14,690 nt of DNA from JBBIJH01 sp037446075. Its GTDB lineage: Bacteria > Bacteroidota > Ignavibacteria > UBA10030 > JAHEZR01. The stretch lies in the NCBI GenBank assembly GCA_037446075.1, contig JBBIJH010000058.1, positions 1 through 14,690 on the forward strand, read 5' to 3'. Made by a program: the position numbers and the translations under genes. Position 1 is the stretch's first letter. The number at the start of each line of letters is the position of its first letter. Shown here one piece after another: positions 6,308-14,245 of the stretch. The notes below the pieces were generated by a model that made no database searches, had not been told where the DNA came from, and saw only the letters and a list, made by a program, of their open reading frames with translations.

Positions 6308-8254
6308 TCACGTCCGGGCACCCCGCACTTTGTCAACCGGATCCTCCTCGAAGTACTCCTTGATCTTGGACGCTATCTTAGGTCCAACAATCTCAGCAAG
6401 CTGGTCTTCAGTGGCAAACTTGACTCCCTGGACGGAGCCAAAGGCCTCGAGCAACTCTTTCGCTCTCTTCTTGCCGATTCCTTTGATGAGATCCAACTCG
6501 GTCTGCAGCGTGCGTTTCGTGCGAAGCGTCCGATGGTATGTAATCGCAAAGCGGTGAGCCTCGTCCCGAATTCGTTGCAAGAGTCGAAGTCCAGAGGAGG
6601 TCTTTGGAATGGACTGTGGCTCGCTGACCCCAGGAAGGTACACTTCTTCCAGCCGTTTCGCAAGCCCGATCACGGGAAGAGATGGAATGTGGGATGTGGG
6701 ACGTGGAAGCTCGGTCGCGGGTTCCTTGAGACCCAAGTTTTCAAGAACCGCCACCGCGCTGGAGAGCTGACCTTTGCCTCCGTCCACAACGATGAGGTCT
6801 GGCAAGATCCCACCCTCTTCAAGCAGTCGTTTGTAACGGCGCTCGAAAATTTCTCTCATACTGGCGAAGTCATCAGGTCCAACGACGGTGCGAATCTTGA
6901 ATCGGCGATAATCGTTTTTGAGAGGTCTTCCGTCAACAAACGTAACCATGGAAGCCACTGCATCCGCTCCCTGGATGTTTGAAACGTCAAAACACTCGAT
7001 GCGCCTCGGGGGTTTCGCCAGACGCAAGTCGCGCTGCAAGGCCTTCACGGAGTGTGGGATGAAATCAGATTGTTTCGCCCTCTGGACCTTAAGCTCATCG
7101 AGAAGAAATTGGGCATTCGTCCGACACATCGCGACCAGCTTTGCCTTCTCACCGATCTTCGGGACGATGATTTCTATGCTCTCCCCTGCTTTCTCGCTCA
7201 ACCATTTGGCAATCGCGTCGCCACTCTCGAGCTCCATTGGCAGAAAAACCTCTTTCGGGACATCGTCTGCGTCGAGGTAGTACCGCTCCACGAACTGCTC
7301 GAGGATTTCACGCTCCGACTTTCCTTCCACATTATTCAAATAGAAATGCTGAGATCCTACCAGCTTCCCTTCCCGAATCTTGAACACAACTCCGCAGGCG
7401 TCATCACCTTCAGCCGCTACGCTGACGATGTCCCGGTCGTTTGACTCAAGGTCGACTACTTTCTGCCGAGACGCATAGACGCTGAGGGCCTTAATGCGGT
7501 CTCGCACAACGGCCGCGTCTTCATACCTCATCTCGTTTGCCAGACTCTCCATCTCCTTTTCCAGCGATTCCACAAGGCTGGCCGTTTTTCCCTTGAGCAT
7601 CTGCGCCACTTGCTGAATCATCTCGTTGTACTTTGCTTGCGAGATGAGTCCCTCGCATGGACCGTCGCATTTCCTAATATGGTAGTCCAGGCAGACGCGG
7701 ATCTTCTTTTTCTTAATGACCTCCTCATCGATTAGATAGTTGCAGCTTCGAACCCGGAATGTATCACGAATCGTTTTGAGTGCGTACCGCATCGTCTTCA
7801 CATCCGTATATGGCCCGAAGTACTTTGATCCATCGGGGACGATCCGACGAGTCACGAAGACACGAGGGAAGGGCTCGTTTGTGACCACAATGTACGGGTA
7901 GGATTTGTCATCCTTTAGATTGACATTGTACCGCGGTTTGTACCGCTTGATGAGATTTGCCTCGAGGATAAGGGCTTCGACTTCAGAGTCGGTGACGATG
8001 ACATCGAGGTCAGCGATCTTTGAGATCATCGCGTCGAGGCGGGGATCGGAGGGGCGCGAGCTCTGAAAATACTGTCGCACACGATTGCGGAGATTTATCG
8101 CTTTGCCGATGTAGAGAATCTTTCCAGACTGGTCCTTAAACTGGTAGACCCCCCCCTTCGTTGGCAAGCCGTTTAGTTTCTCGGTGAGGGGGACGTTTTC
8201 TTTGGAAAGCTTTATCTCAGGAGGTGGATTTGACATCGGGGACCGACCCGACAT
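6308..8254 (-). CDS. uvrC: UvrABC excinuclease subunit C
   Basis: Makes both incisions around damaged DNA in nucleotide excision repair. Domains in order, numbered from the ATG at 8254: GIY-YIG nuclease (GVYQF about 35, YIGKA about 48-52), a four-Cys cluster of the iron-sulphur type (RSCNYL, then RVCLDYHIRKCDGPC), a UVR UvrB-binding helix pair (about 225-260), the RNase H-like 5' nuclease (ECFDVSNIQG, LIVVDGGKGQLSSA, RDEAHRFAITYHR) and C-terminal helix-hairpin-helices (IKGIGKKRAKELLEAFG). Length of 648 is normal. The frame opens at a GTG 18 nt earlier, without a ribosome-binding site; I prefer this ATG, preceded by AGAGAAGAGAA; a third choice lies six codons further in. A low-complexity in-frame stretch (6684-6706) lengthens the loop before VIGLAKRLEE. 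Confidence 0.96.
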   Translation of the reverse strand: MSGRSPMSNPPPEIKLSKENVPLTEKLNGLPTKGGVYQFKDQSGKILYIGKAINLRNRVRQYFQSSRPSDPRLDAMISKIADLDVIVTDSEVEALILEANLIKRYKPRYNVNLKDDKSYPYIVVTNEPFPRVFVTRRIVPDGSKYFGPYTDVKTMRYALKTIRDTFRVRSCNYLIDEEVIKKKKIRVCLDYHIRKCDGPCEGLISQAKYNEMIQQVAQMLKGKTASLVESLEKEMESLANEMRYEDAAVVRDRIKALSVYASRQKVVDLESNDRDIVSVAAEGDDACGVVFKIREGKLVGSQHFYLNNVEGKSEREILEQFVERYYLDADDVPKEVFLPMELESGDAIAKWLSEKAGESIEIIVPKIGEKAKLVAMCRTNAQFLLDELKVQRAKQSDFIPHSVKALQRDLRLAKPPRRIECFDVSNIQGADAVASMVTFVDGRPLKNDYRRFKIRTVVGPDDFASMREIFERRYKRLLEEGGILPDLIVVDGGKGQLSSAVAVLENLGLKEPATELPRPTSHIPSLPVIGLAKRLEEVYLPGVSEPQSIPKTSSGLRLLQRIRDEAHRFAITYHRTLRTKRTLQTELDLIKGIGKKRAKELLEAFGSVQGVKFATEDQLAEIVGPKIASKIKEYFEEDPVDKVRGART

Positions 8255-8352
8255 TTCTCTTCTCTGTAGCACAGAAACAAAAATCTCCTATCACAAGAGC
8301 GCGTAGGAGTCATCGATACCAGAGGAGGAACATTTGGCGACCTTCATGGCCG

Positions 8353-8736
8353 CTATTTGGAAGCGCGATAACCTCCGATGATCGCCAAAATCGGCTTAAG
8401 TTTCTTAGCTACTGGGTCAACTTCAACCCCAAAAACTTCTAACGTCATAGCCCCAAGCAGGTAGAGTGAATCCCTGGGACCAAAAATGATCTGACTTGTG
8501 AGCGTCTCATTAAGTTCAGACAGGGTAAACAAGGCCTCGCTCAGACCCCGACGGTCGCGCCTGCCATCTGCCATGATGAGATCTCTACTGTGCGTCGGTT
8601 GAAGCCCGATGGCTCCGAGCCGATCCTCTGGCGCAAAGGTGTACATCGCGCCTGAATCAACCCAGAAGTCTTCCTCGAAGAAAAGGTGAGGTTTAGCAGG
8701 ATTAGCAACCTTTACCCTTACTTTAAACATCCCCAT
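8353..8736 (-). CDS. Small retropepsin-like (clan AA) aspartic protease-fold protein
   Basis: A 127-residue protein with the single-lobe aspartic protease pattern: the catalytic-type triad D27-S28-G29 in FWVDSGAMYTFAP, and the second hallmark YLLGAMTLEVFGVEVDP at about 92-108, ending in the KKLKP tail usual in this group of short bacterial and archaeal clan AA proteins. Such proteins would dimerise to make one active site. Substrates are not known. No signal peptide, so cytoplasmic. ATG at 8736 is followed by a second ATG two codons on (MGMF); the ribosome-binding signal is weak (GAAG). It lies between mce (79 nt upstream) and uvrC (about 98 nt downstream) in the same direction, but nothing ties it to either. 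Confidence 0.75.
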   Translation of the reverse strand: MGMFKVRVKVANPAKPHLFFEEDFWVDSGAMYTFAPEDRLGAIGLQPTHSRDLIMADGRRDRRGLSEALFTLSELNETLTSQIIFGPRDSLYLLGAMTLEVFGVEVDPVAKKLKPILAIIGGYRASK

Positions 8737-8815
8737 GGCTTCGGCTCAATCTTGCCCAAATGCAAAATCATTCTAAGAAAGAAACCCCATAAAATCAACT
8801 CCGAATACGTCAAGA

Positions 8816-9220
8816 TCAATATACTTTTTCACTCAACTCGATCAGTACTCCATGCGTAGTCTTCGGATGAAGGAACGCGACGCGGAACCCGTCGGCTCCG
8901 ACACGGGGATAACCCTCGATGACTTCGAATCCCCCACTCTTGAGACGCTCCAATTCCTGGTCCAGCTTCTCCACTTCGAAGGAGAGATGGTGAATGCCCT
9001 CGCCGCGCCTCTCGATGAACCGCGCAATCGCGGACGAGGGATCGGAGGCCTCCGTAAGTTCTATCTTCGTCTCGCCGACTTGAAACATCGCAACGTTGAC
9101 CTTCTCGGCGGGGATGGCTTCTTCGTGTACGTTATCGTTCCCTAACAGCCGTGCGAAACGCTGCGATGCATCCTTTAGATTCTTGACCGCAATTCCGATA
9201 TGTGTAATTCTTTTGAACAA
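8816..9220 (-). CDS. mce: Methylmalonyl-CoA epimerase
   Basis: Interconverts (R)- and (S)-methylmalonyl-CoA, linking methylmalonyl-CoA mutase to propionyl-CoA metabolism. At 134 residues it is a normal vicinal-oxygen-chelate-fold epimerase. Metal-binding positions fit: H7 (THIGIAV), Q47 (AMFQVGETKIEL), H77 or H78 (GIHHLSFEV) and E128 (GVLIELSEK). The proline- and glycine-rich segment GADGFRVAFLHPK is typical. It starts with TTG at 9220, supported by GAGG eight bases upstream and by the fact that the family normally begins a few residues before the first His. The M1 peptidase ends 38 nt upstream. No mutase gene is in the window, so the pathway link is from family knowledge. Confidence 0.92.
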   Translation of the reverse strand: MFKRITHIGIAVKNLKDASQRFARLLGNDNVHEEAIPAEKVNVAMFQVGETKIELTEASDPSSAIARFIERRGEGIHHLSFEVEKLDQELERLKSGGFEVIEGYPRVGADGFRVAFLHPKTTHGVLIELSEKVY

Positions 9221-9258
9221 TTTGAAACCCTCAACGGACGAACTGGGGGAAAATGGGT

Positions 9259-9957
9259 TTACCGTATCGACAACATTTTCTTGGTCTCGACAAATGGAGC
9301 CTTCACGTGCTGAAGAGGCATCACTGTTAATCTATAAAAATACACACCGCTTGTCAACGTCTCGTTGTTCAGTCGAACTTCGTAGCGTCCCGGCAGTCGG
9401 CGTTCGTTCACCAGGACAGCCACCTCCTGACCGAGCAAGTCAAAGACCTGCAGAGTTACATGACCTTCCCGAGGAGTATCGAAACGGATCGTGGTCACGG
9501 GATTGAAGGGATTTGGATAGTTCTGATAGAGGACGAACTTTTGTGGCAAGTCTCCAGGTTCAGAGCCAACTGCGACTGACTGGCTGGATATCTGTTTCAG
9601 TATCCATCCGTCCGGATCGAAAAGCAGAGAGTCGGGACGGAAGGCAAGATCAAACTGAAATTGCTGTGTACGCTGCGAGTTGTTGACTGTAACCGTTTCC
9701 TCGAAGCTTCCTGCAGCCCGCGCCCTCAGCTGGATCGGCATCTGGAAAACCGGTTCTGTTTGGTGTTGCTGAATCGTCACGGTCACTCTGTGCCCGCTGG
9801 GGATTGGCTCGGTGCGCCATACGTAGGCATAGATCGGCCATCCTTTCCGATAGATCCACTGATCAAAAAACCAGCGCAAGTTCTGTCCGGACACATCGCT
9901 CGCTACCTGCATAAAGTTCTCTGTCGTGGCCGCCCTGTGCTCAAATCTTTTCAGATA
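9259..9957 (-). pseudogene. C-terminal part of M1-type peptidase, with T9SS sorting domain
   Basis: This is the continuation of the peptidase at 9958-11295, in the same reading frame, beyond a TAA codon at 9960-9958. It reads YLKRFEHRAATTENFMQVAS and then SGQNLRWFFDQWIYRKGWP, the conserved post-catalytic helix and the start of the beta domain in M1 peptidases. The last roughly 95 residues are a type A T9SS C-terminal sorting domain (KFVLYQNYPNPFNPVTTIRF, then LLGQEVAVLVNE, GVYFYRLTV and KKMLSIR). The intact protein would therefore pass the outer membrane through the Por system. An internal ATG at 9912 could restart translation but has no ribosome-binding site and would lack a signal peptide, so this part is probably not made or not exported unless the stop is misread or a sequence error. 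Confidence 0.8.
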
Positions 9958-11295
9958 TTACTTGAAGATCGCAAGGAAGGTGGAGTCCCAAACGAGATAC
10001 CTCAGCATGTGGAGCACCCACGCGGCCTTGTGATACACAAGACTCCCGAACAGGTATTGCCGTGGCGGATCGTATATAGGGTACTGCCAGGATGCGTTGT
10101 CGAAGAACCGAATGTTAGACATCAAGTTTCTGAACGTTTGTACTCCATTGAAATTTTCTTCCCACATCGCTTCGGAATACGTTGCGAACCCCTCGTTCAA
10201 CCAGATGTCGGCCCAAGTCGCACACGTCACCATATCGCCCCACCACTGATGGGCAAGCTCGTGTGCGATACCTCCTTGTGAGCCTCCCCCCTGGATCCAG
10301 CTTCGGTGGATTGTCGTCATCGTCTGGTGTTCCATTCCACCGAATTGAAATGGATACACTGCAGCCATCCCGTACTTGTCGAATGGATATTCGCCGAAGA
10401 TCGTTGAGAAAAATTTCATCATGTGAAGAACATTTCTGAATGCATTCACAGCGTTATAAGGTGAGCCAGCCGAATCCGCCTGCCATACGTAGTACTTGAT
10501 CTCAATGCTATCAGAAGGATTCGTCACGAGGCGATAGTAATGAGAAAAAGTCGAGTACTTAGAGATCGTCACGACCATTAAGTACATCGCGATGGGATAT
10601 CGTTCCTCCCACTGGAAGGTCATCGTCCCGTCGCCGCGGTTAATGACTTGCTTCAGCAACCCGTTCGATGCAACCTGGTAGCCGGTGGGCACCCTCGCGT
10701 TGATCCTGCAGGGCACTTTGATAGATGGATCATTCACACATGGGAACCAGTACGGGGAATCATCTGGCTCGGTCATCGTGTAACCAAGCCGTTCGAGCGT
10801 TCCTGTGCTCGGACTCTTGTCGTAATAGTAATAGCCTCTCCTGCCATCGCCAACATAAGAGTACCAGACGTCAACAAAGATGCTATCGAGGTTTCGAGCG
10901 GAAGATGGCAGGAGTATCTTCAGCTTTAGTGGAGCGGAGGAAGTATCAAAACCGAGCCGTTGTCCGGCGTAGACAACAGAGTCGATGCGGAGCCTAATGT
11001 TATCGAGAACGACTAAACTATCTCCCTCGGGCTTCCAGGTGATTCGTTCCCGCCCGGAGAAAAAAGGTGAGTTGTTCAGGAATCCCTGGGCAAATTCAAG
11101 ATCTAATTGATAGTGAAGAATTCTGCCCGAGGTGAGAAGCGAGTGAGACGAAGCTGGACGACCCCTTTCTTCTCGAAGGACCTTCGTCTCGAGGTCAACC
11201 GGTCGACCAGTCTGCGGCTCTTGAGCAAAAAGGGAACCGATGAAGAAGAGCGCGAAGAAAATCCTAATCGCACTTCTCAGTATTCGTGACCGCAC
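9958..11295 (-). pseudogene. Secreted M1-family metallopeptidase, catalytic part cut by in-frame TAA
   Basis: A zinc aminopeptidase-type enzyme, exported by a signal peptide (RSRILRSAIRIFFALFFIGSL, cleavage near FAQEP). The order is an N-terminal beta domain, then the exopeptidase-like motif GGMEHQT (about 319-325) and the zinc site HELAHQWWGD with the third ligand in LNEGFATYSE (H345, H349 and E368; HExxH-18-E spacing). It stops at codon 446 in a TAA just after TFLAIFK, inside the helical region that should continue into 9957-9259, which is in the same frame. I chose GTG at 11295 because AGAGG lies eight to nine bases before it and the signal peptide begins there; the open frame could reach TTG at 11337. 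DUF1015 ends 48 nt upstream. With the catalytic residues before the stop but the helical tail and sorting domain lost, the product is probably unstable and not secreted through T9SS. Confidence 0.85.
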
Positions 11296-11343
11296 GTTAA
11301 GCACCTCTGAAGACTTCAACAAGGGACCAGCCAGCAATCTTCT

Positions 11344-12642
11344 TTATGGCGAATTAAGCCCGCGCTCAAGATCATACATCACAAGCCCAGCAGGTAGCTT
11401 TGGATAGAAGAAAGTAGATTTCTGGGGCATAGTCAGGCCGGCGCGCGCTACAGCCTGAAGCTGTGCGATCTGGACTGGATTAAGAAGAATTGCCACCTGG
11501 GCAGAACCATTCCGTACGGCGTTCACGGCTTCGGTCTCATCACTGGGGAAATCAATATGTACATGATCCTGCGACCCTCGGCCATCGACTGCAACGATCC
11601 GAGGGATCACGTGAGTATGCAAGATCACGACATCTAACTGTTGCAACTCCGGTGGAAGATGGGAGGAGAGTTCGCTTTCGCTTCTTGACGATTCGGCTGA
11701 GGTAAGAAGATGATAGCGCAGATCACCTCGAATGACGACTCCACAGGCAAATTCCCCCGTCTTACTCTCGAGTGCTGCACGCAGCTTGTCAATCGATTCG
11801 AATGACTCAATAGTGAATCCTGCAGTCAGCTGCGACAGCAACCGGCCCGGTATCAAATTCTTTAGCCCTCGGATCACACGATGAATAGGATAGATAACCA
11901 AGCCCTCGTCCTCGACATTTGAGAAATACATCAACGTATAATTGTAACCTTCCGATCCTGTGGGCAGTGGATTCATCCTTCGTTGTATTCTCTGATAATC
12001 GAGCGCCGTCTCGTATCGGTGATGGCCGTCAGCGATAAAGACTTGAGTATTCTGAAGTGCACGCTGGAGGCAATCGATGGTCTCTTTTTCTGAAATCTTC
12101 CACACCTCATGCGACACACCTTGGAACTCACCCTTAAGAAACGGCGCTGACTTGGAGGGTTCGCTGAATATTTTCCCGGCCGAATTTGATTCATCCGAAT
12201 AAAGGGAGAAGATCGGACTGAACTGAGCCCTTGTTTGCGACAATAATCTCAATCGATCTTCCTTGGGCTTTGGAAAAGTTTTTTCATGAGGCAAGATCTT
12301 CTTGCTGTCAGGATCCTCCAGTTCGCAAAGGGCGAGGAAGCCTTTTCGTCGCACCGTTTCCCCGGCTTTTCCCCGGAATGTTTGACACAAGAGATAGATA
12401 GAAGGTTCAGCATCACGCAGTAACGTGCCGTCTGAGAGCCACTCGCGCCAGGTTTTCTGCGCCGAACCATATCGATCAACCTCTTTCGCAAGTTCCAGCC
12501 GAACTGCATTCTTCTCATGCCTCGCGTATAGCTCTTCCTGATGGACCGGGGAGATCACATCGTAAGGAGGACAGAGAACATCCCCAAGCTTCAGGCGCGA
12601 GGGGCTAAAGTAGATTCCGTGGAAGGGCTGAATCTGGGCCAA
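11344..12642 (-). CDS. DUF1015 family protein
   Basis: A full-length 432-residue member of the DUF1015 family, cytoplasmic, with no signal peptide. Family marks: N-terminal AQIQPFHGIYFSP and CPPYDVI (24-30), HEKTFPKPKEDRLRLL (119-134), the very conserved ADGHHRYETAL (204-214) and a C-terminal PQKSTFFYPKLPAGLVMY. Biochemistry is established for few relatives; a sugar- or amino-acid-kinase-like role has been discussed, but I assign no function. The start is TTG at 12642: it matches the family's N-terminus, an in-frame TGA lies eight codons upstream, and no ribosome-binding site is seen because the upstream bases are a short tandem repeat (GTTGATA twice, 12648-12661). It follows the broken four-helix-bundle gene by 47 nt and is followed by the M1 peptidase. 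Confidence 0.85.
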   Translation of the reverse strand: MAQIQPFHGIYFSPSRLKLGDVLCPPYDVISPVHQEELYARHEKNAVRLELAKEVDRYGSAQKTWREWLSDGTLLRDAEPSIYLLCQTFRGKAGETVRRKGFLALCELEDPDSKKILPHEKTFPKPKEDRLRLLSQTRAQFSPIFSLYSDESNSAGKIFSEPSKSAPFLKGEFQGVSHEVWKISEKETIDCLQRALQNTQVFIADGHHRYETALDYQRIQRRMNPLPTGSEGYNYTLMYFSNVEDEGLVIYPIHRVIRGLKNLIPGRLLSQLTAGFTIESFESIDKLRAALESKTGEFACGVVIRGDLRYHLLTSAESSRSESELSSHLPPELQQLDVVILHTHVIPRIVAVDGRGSQDHVHIDFPSDETEAVNAVRNGSAQVAILLNPVQIAQLQAVARAGLTMPQKSTFFYPKLPAGLVMYDLERGLNSP

Positions 12643-12689
12643 CGTGAGTTGATAGTTGATAGTTCAACTGTTCCAAGGCGCTTTCGCTC

Positions 12690-13050
12690 CTATGGAAGGT
12701 TCTTGACTAAGCCATGCATCATTTTGTTAATCTCTATGACCTCACGTACGAAAGCCTTTGCTTTTTCCTTTGGAACATACCTGGCATCCCGTATCTTGTA
12801 CAGCCAATTCTCAGTCTCATAGCAGGATCCCTTTGCAATATCCAAGAAGTTCAGGAACTGCTTCCGACTCCTGTTAAAGCCTTCGGATATGTTTGCTCCA
12901 ATCGAGCCGGAACTCCGGGGAATTTGATCAGAAACGATTCTTTCCCCCCTTCGTGTTTGGGAAGTCGTCAACAGCACCAAGGAGCTGAAGGAACAGTTCG
13001 TGTGATCTTCTCCAGATTCCCAGATCTGTGAAGTGCTTGATGTTTGTCAT
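12690..13050 (-). pseudogene. Four-helix-bundle (23S rRNA intervening-sequence) protein, frameshifted
   Basis: The ATG at 13050, 6 nt after a good GAGGAGGG ribosome-binding site, starts MTNIKHFTDLGIWRRSHELF and continues to AVDDFPNTKGG, then stops at TGA 12930-12928. From a run of six G (12944-12949) the second frame carries on: ERIVSDQIPRSSGSIGANIS, EGFNRSRKQFLNFLDIAKGS, then CYETENWLYKIRDARYVP, ending in TAG at 12690. Removing one G joins the halves into a protein of about 119 residues, the normal size. The family was first found in rRNA intervening sequences but is common elsewhere, forms pentameric helical bundles and has no settled function; Avd of diversity-generating retroelements has the same fold. 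It sits between era and DUF1015. Confidence 0.82.
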
Positions 13051-13107
13051 GGTGCCCTCCTCTTTTTGTTCTAAGCGGCACGATTGGAGACTATAGACTA
13101 CCCACTA

Positions 13108-14091
13108 TTAACAATGAACTGACCAAGACTTTGCATGGCGTCCAAAAGGCCCACAAAAACGACGTGGCCTTTCCCACAAACCGACACCATATCCAAGCCG
13201 TCTGAGTATCCTCTCGTCCTTTCTCCAGTTCTCTCGTACTTTCACACGCAGTTCAAGGTAGACTGGCCGTCCAAGGAACGCTTCAATCTCTTTCCGTGCC
13301 CGTTCGCCGACGCTCTTTAAGGCAAGCCCGCTTTTTCCAATGAGGATCGGTTTCTGGGACTCACGCTCGACGATAATCTCAGCGCTGATAAAGTCTCTTC
13401 CTTTCTCCCTTTCTTTGAATTCAAGTACCATTACTTCGGTTGCGTAAGGAATCTCGTCCCGATACTGCTCAAAGACCTTTTCCCGGACGATCTCGCCGAC
13501 AAAAAACCTTTCGGGTCGATCCGTCAGTTCGTCGGGTGGGAAGTATGGCCGCCCCTCTGGCAAGTATCGCAGGAGAGTCTGTTTCAAATCCTCGAGGTTA
13601 TCGCCTCTCAGGGCCGAGATAGGAATCAACTCTTTGAAGTCGAAGGCCCTTGAGTAGTGGTCAATGATCGGCAAGACCTGCTCTTTTGGAATTCGATCGA
13701 TCTTGTTGATGACAAGGAAGGAAGGCTTTCCGGTTGATTTCAGCCGTCGAAGAACAAGATTTGTCTTCGGGTCTTGTTGGAGTTTTGGATCCGTTGCCTC
13801 GATCATGTACAGAATGAGGTCCGCATCTTCCATTGCAGAATAAGCGTCATCAACCATCGTCTCGTGCAACGCATACTTTGGCTTGAGGATTCCCGGTGTA
13901 TCGAGAAACACGATTTGGTAGTCCTCGCCATTCAGAATGCCGAGGAGTCTCCGCCGGGTCGTTTGAGGCTTCGGGGTTACGATGGAGAGCTTCTGCTCGA
14001 GAAGCGCATTCATCAATGTGGACTTGCCGGCGTTTGGCTCCCCGATAATTGCAACGTAGCCCGCACGAAAATTTTTCTTCTCATCCCCCAT
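13108..14091 (-). CDS. era: GTPase Era with abnormal C-terminal extension
   Basis: Binds the 3' end of 16S rRNA and assists small-subunit assembly; cytoplasmic. GTPase motifs: G1 GEPNAGKST (17-25), G2 PQTTRRR, G3 DTPG, G4 NKID (about 130) and the SAL of G5. The KH domain follows with AEIIVERESQKPILIGKSG and VYLELRVKVRENWRKD. The family normally ends at about residue 301, here RRLGY, but this frame runs 26 residues more (GVGLWERPRRFCGPFGRHAK to SWSVHC), through a hairpin at 13144-13172 that looks like its terminator. The ATG at 14091 has no clear ribosome-binding site: a strong hairpin (14100-14130) ends nine bases upstream. Era itself is certain; the tail is suspect. Confidence 0.96.
   Translation of the reverse strand: MGDEKKNFRAGYVAIIGEPNAGKSTLMNALLEQKLSIVTPKPQTTRRRLLGILNGEDYQIVFLDTPGILKPKYALHETMVDDAYSAMEDADLILYMIEATDPKLQQDPKTNLVLRRLKSTGKPSFLVINKIDRIPKEQVLPIIDHYSRAFDFKELIPISALRGDNLEDLKQTLLRYLPEGRPYFPPDELTDRPERFFVGEIVREKVFEQYRDEIPYATEVMVLEFKEREKGRDFISAEIIVERESQKPILIGKSGLALKSVGERARKEIEAFLGRPVYLELRVKVRENWRKDERILRRLGYGVGLWERPRRFCGPFGRHAKSWSVHC
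13144..13172 (-). terminator. Terminator-like hairpin inside the end of era
   Basis: On the minus strand AAAGGCCAC pairs with GTGGGCCTTT (9 bp with one bulged G) around GTCGTTTTT, and the descending arm runs into a TTTT tract. It starts about 14 nt past the codon where Era proteins normally end (LGY), so it was probably the era terminator before the stop was lost. Confidence 0.45.
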
Positions 14092-14099
14092 AACAAAGA

Positions 14100-14130
14100 A
14101 TCCCGTGACGAAGCCGCTTCATCACGGGAT
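14100..14130 (-). terminator. Strong hairpin with T-rich tail directly before era
   Basis: ATCCCGTGA/TCACGGGAT (9 perfect pairs), one mismatch, then GAAGC/GCTTC around a short loop. On the minus strand it is followed by TTCTTTGTT and then the era ATG, nine bases away. It fits an intrinsic terminator of the upstream lipoprotein transcript, or an attenuator/5' hairpin of era. It shares ATCCCG/CGGGAT ends with the repeat at 3628-3652. Confidence 0.55.
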
Positions 14131-14156
14131 AATGTAGCAAAAACCGCCTGAACGTG

Positions 14157-14164
14157 CAAACTTA
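14157..14164 (-). promoter_or_regulatory. Possible era -7 element TAAGTTTG
   Basis: TAAGTTTG fits the Bacteroidota -7 consensus TAnnTTTG and would start transcription around 14150, upstream of the hairpin and era. The -33 TTG is not found at the expected distance, so this is only a candidate. Confidence 0.3.
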
Positions 14165-14245
14165 AGAAAATTGGCAGAACATTAGGGGACTAACGGGTCG
14201 CCAGAGACCACCAGCATCATCCTCTTGATTATCCCAACGTGAATC

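Noticed and set aside
12690..13050. Avd protein of a diversity-generating retroelement
   Set aside because: Same fold, but there is no reverse transcriptase, template repeat or variable-repeat target in the window; ordinary IVS-type protein is simpler.
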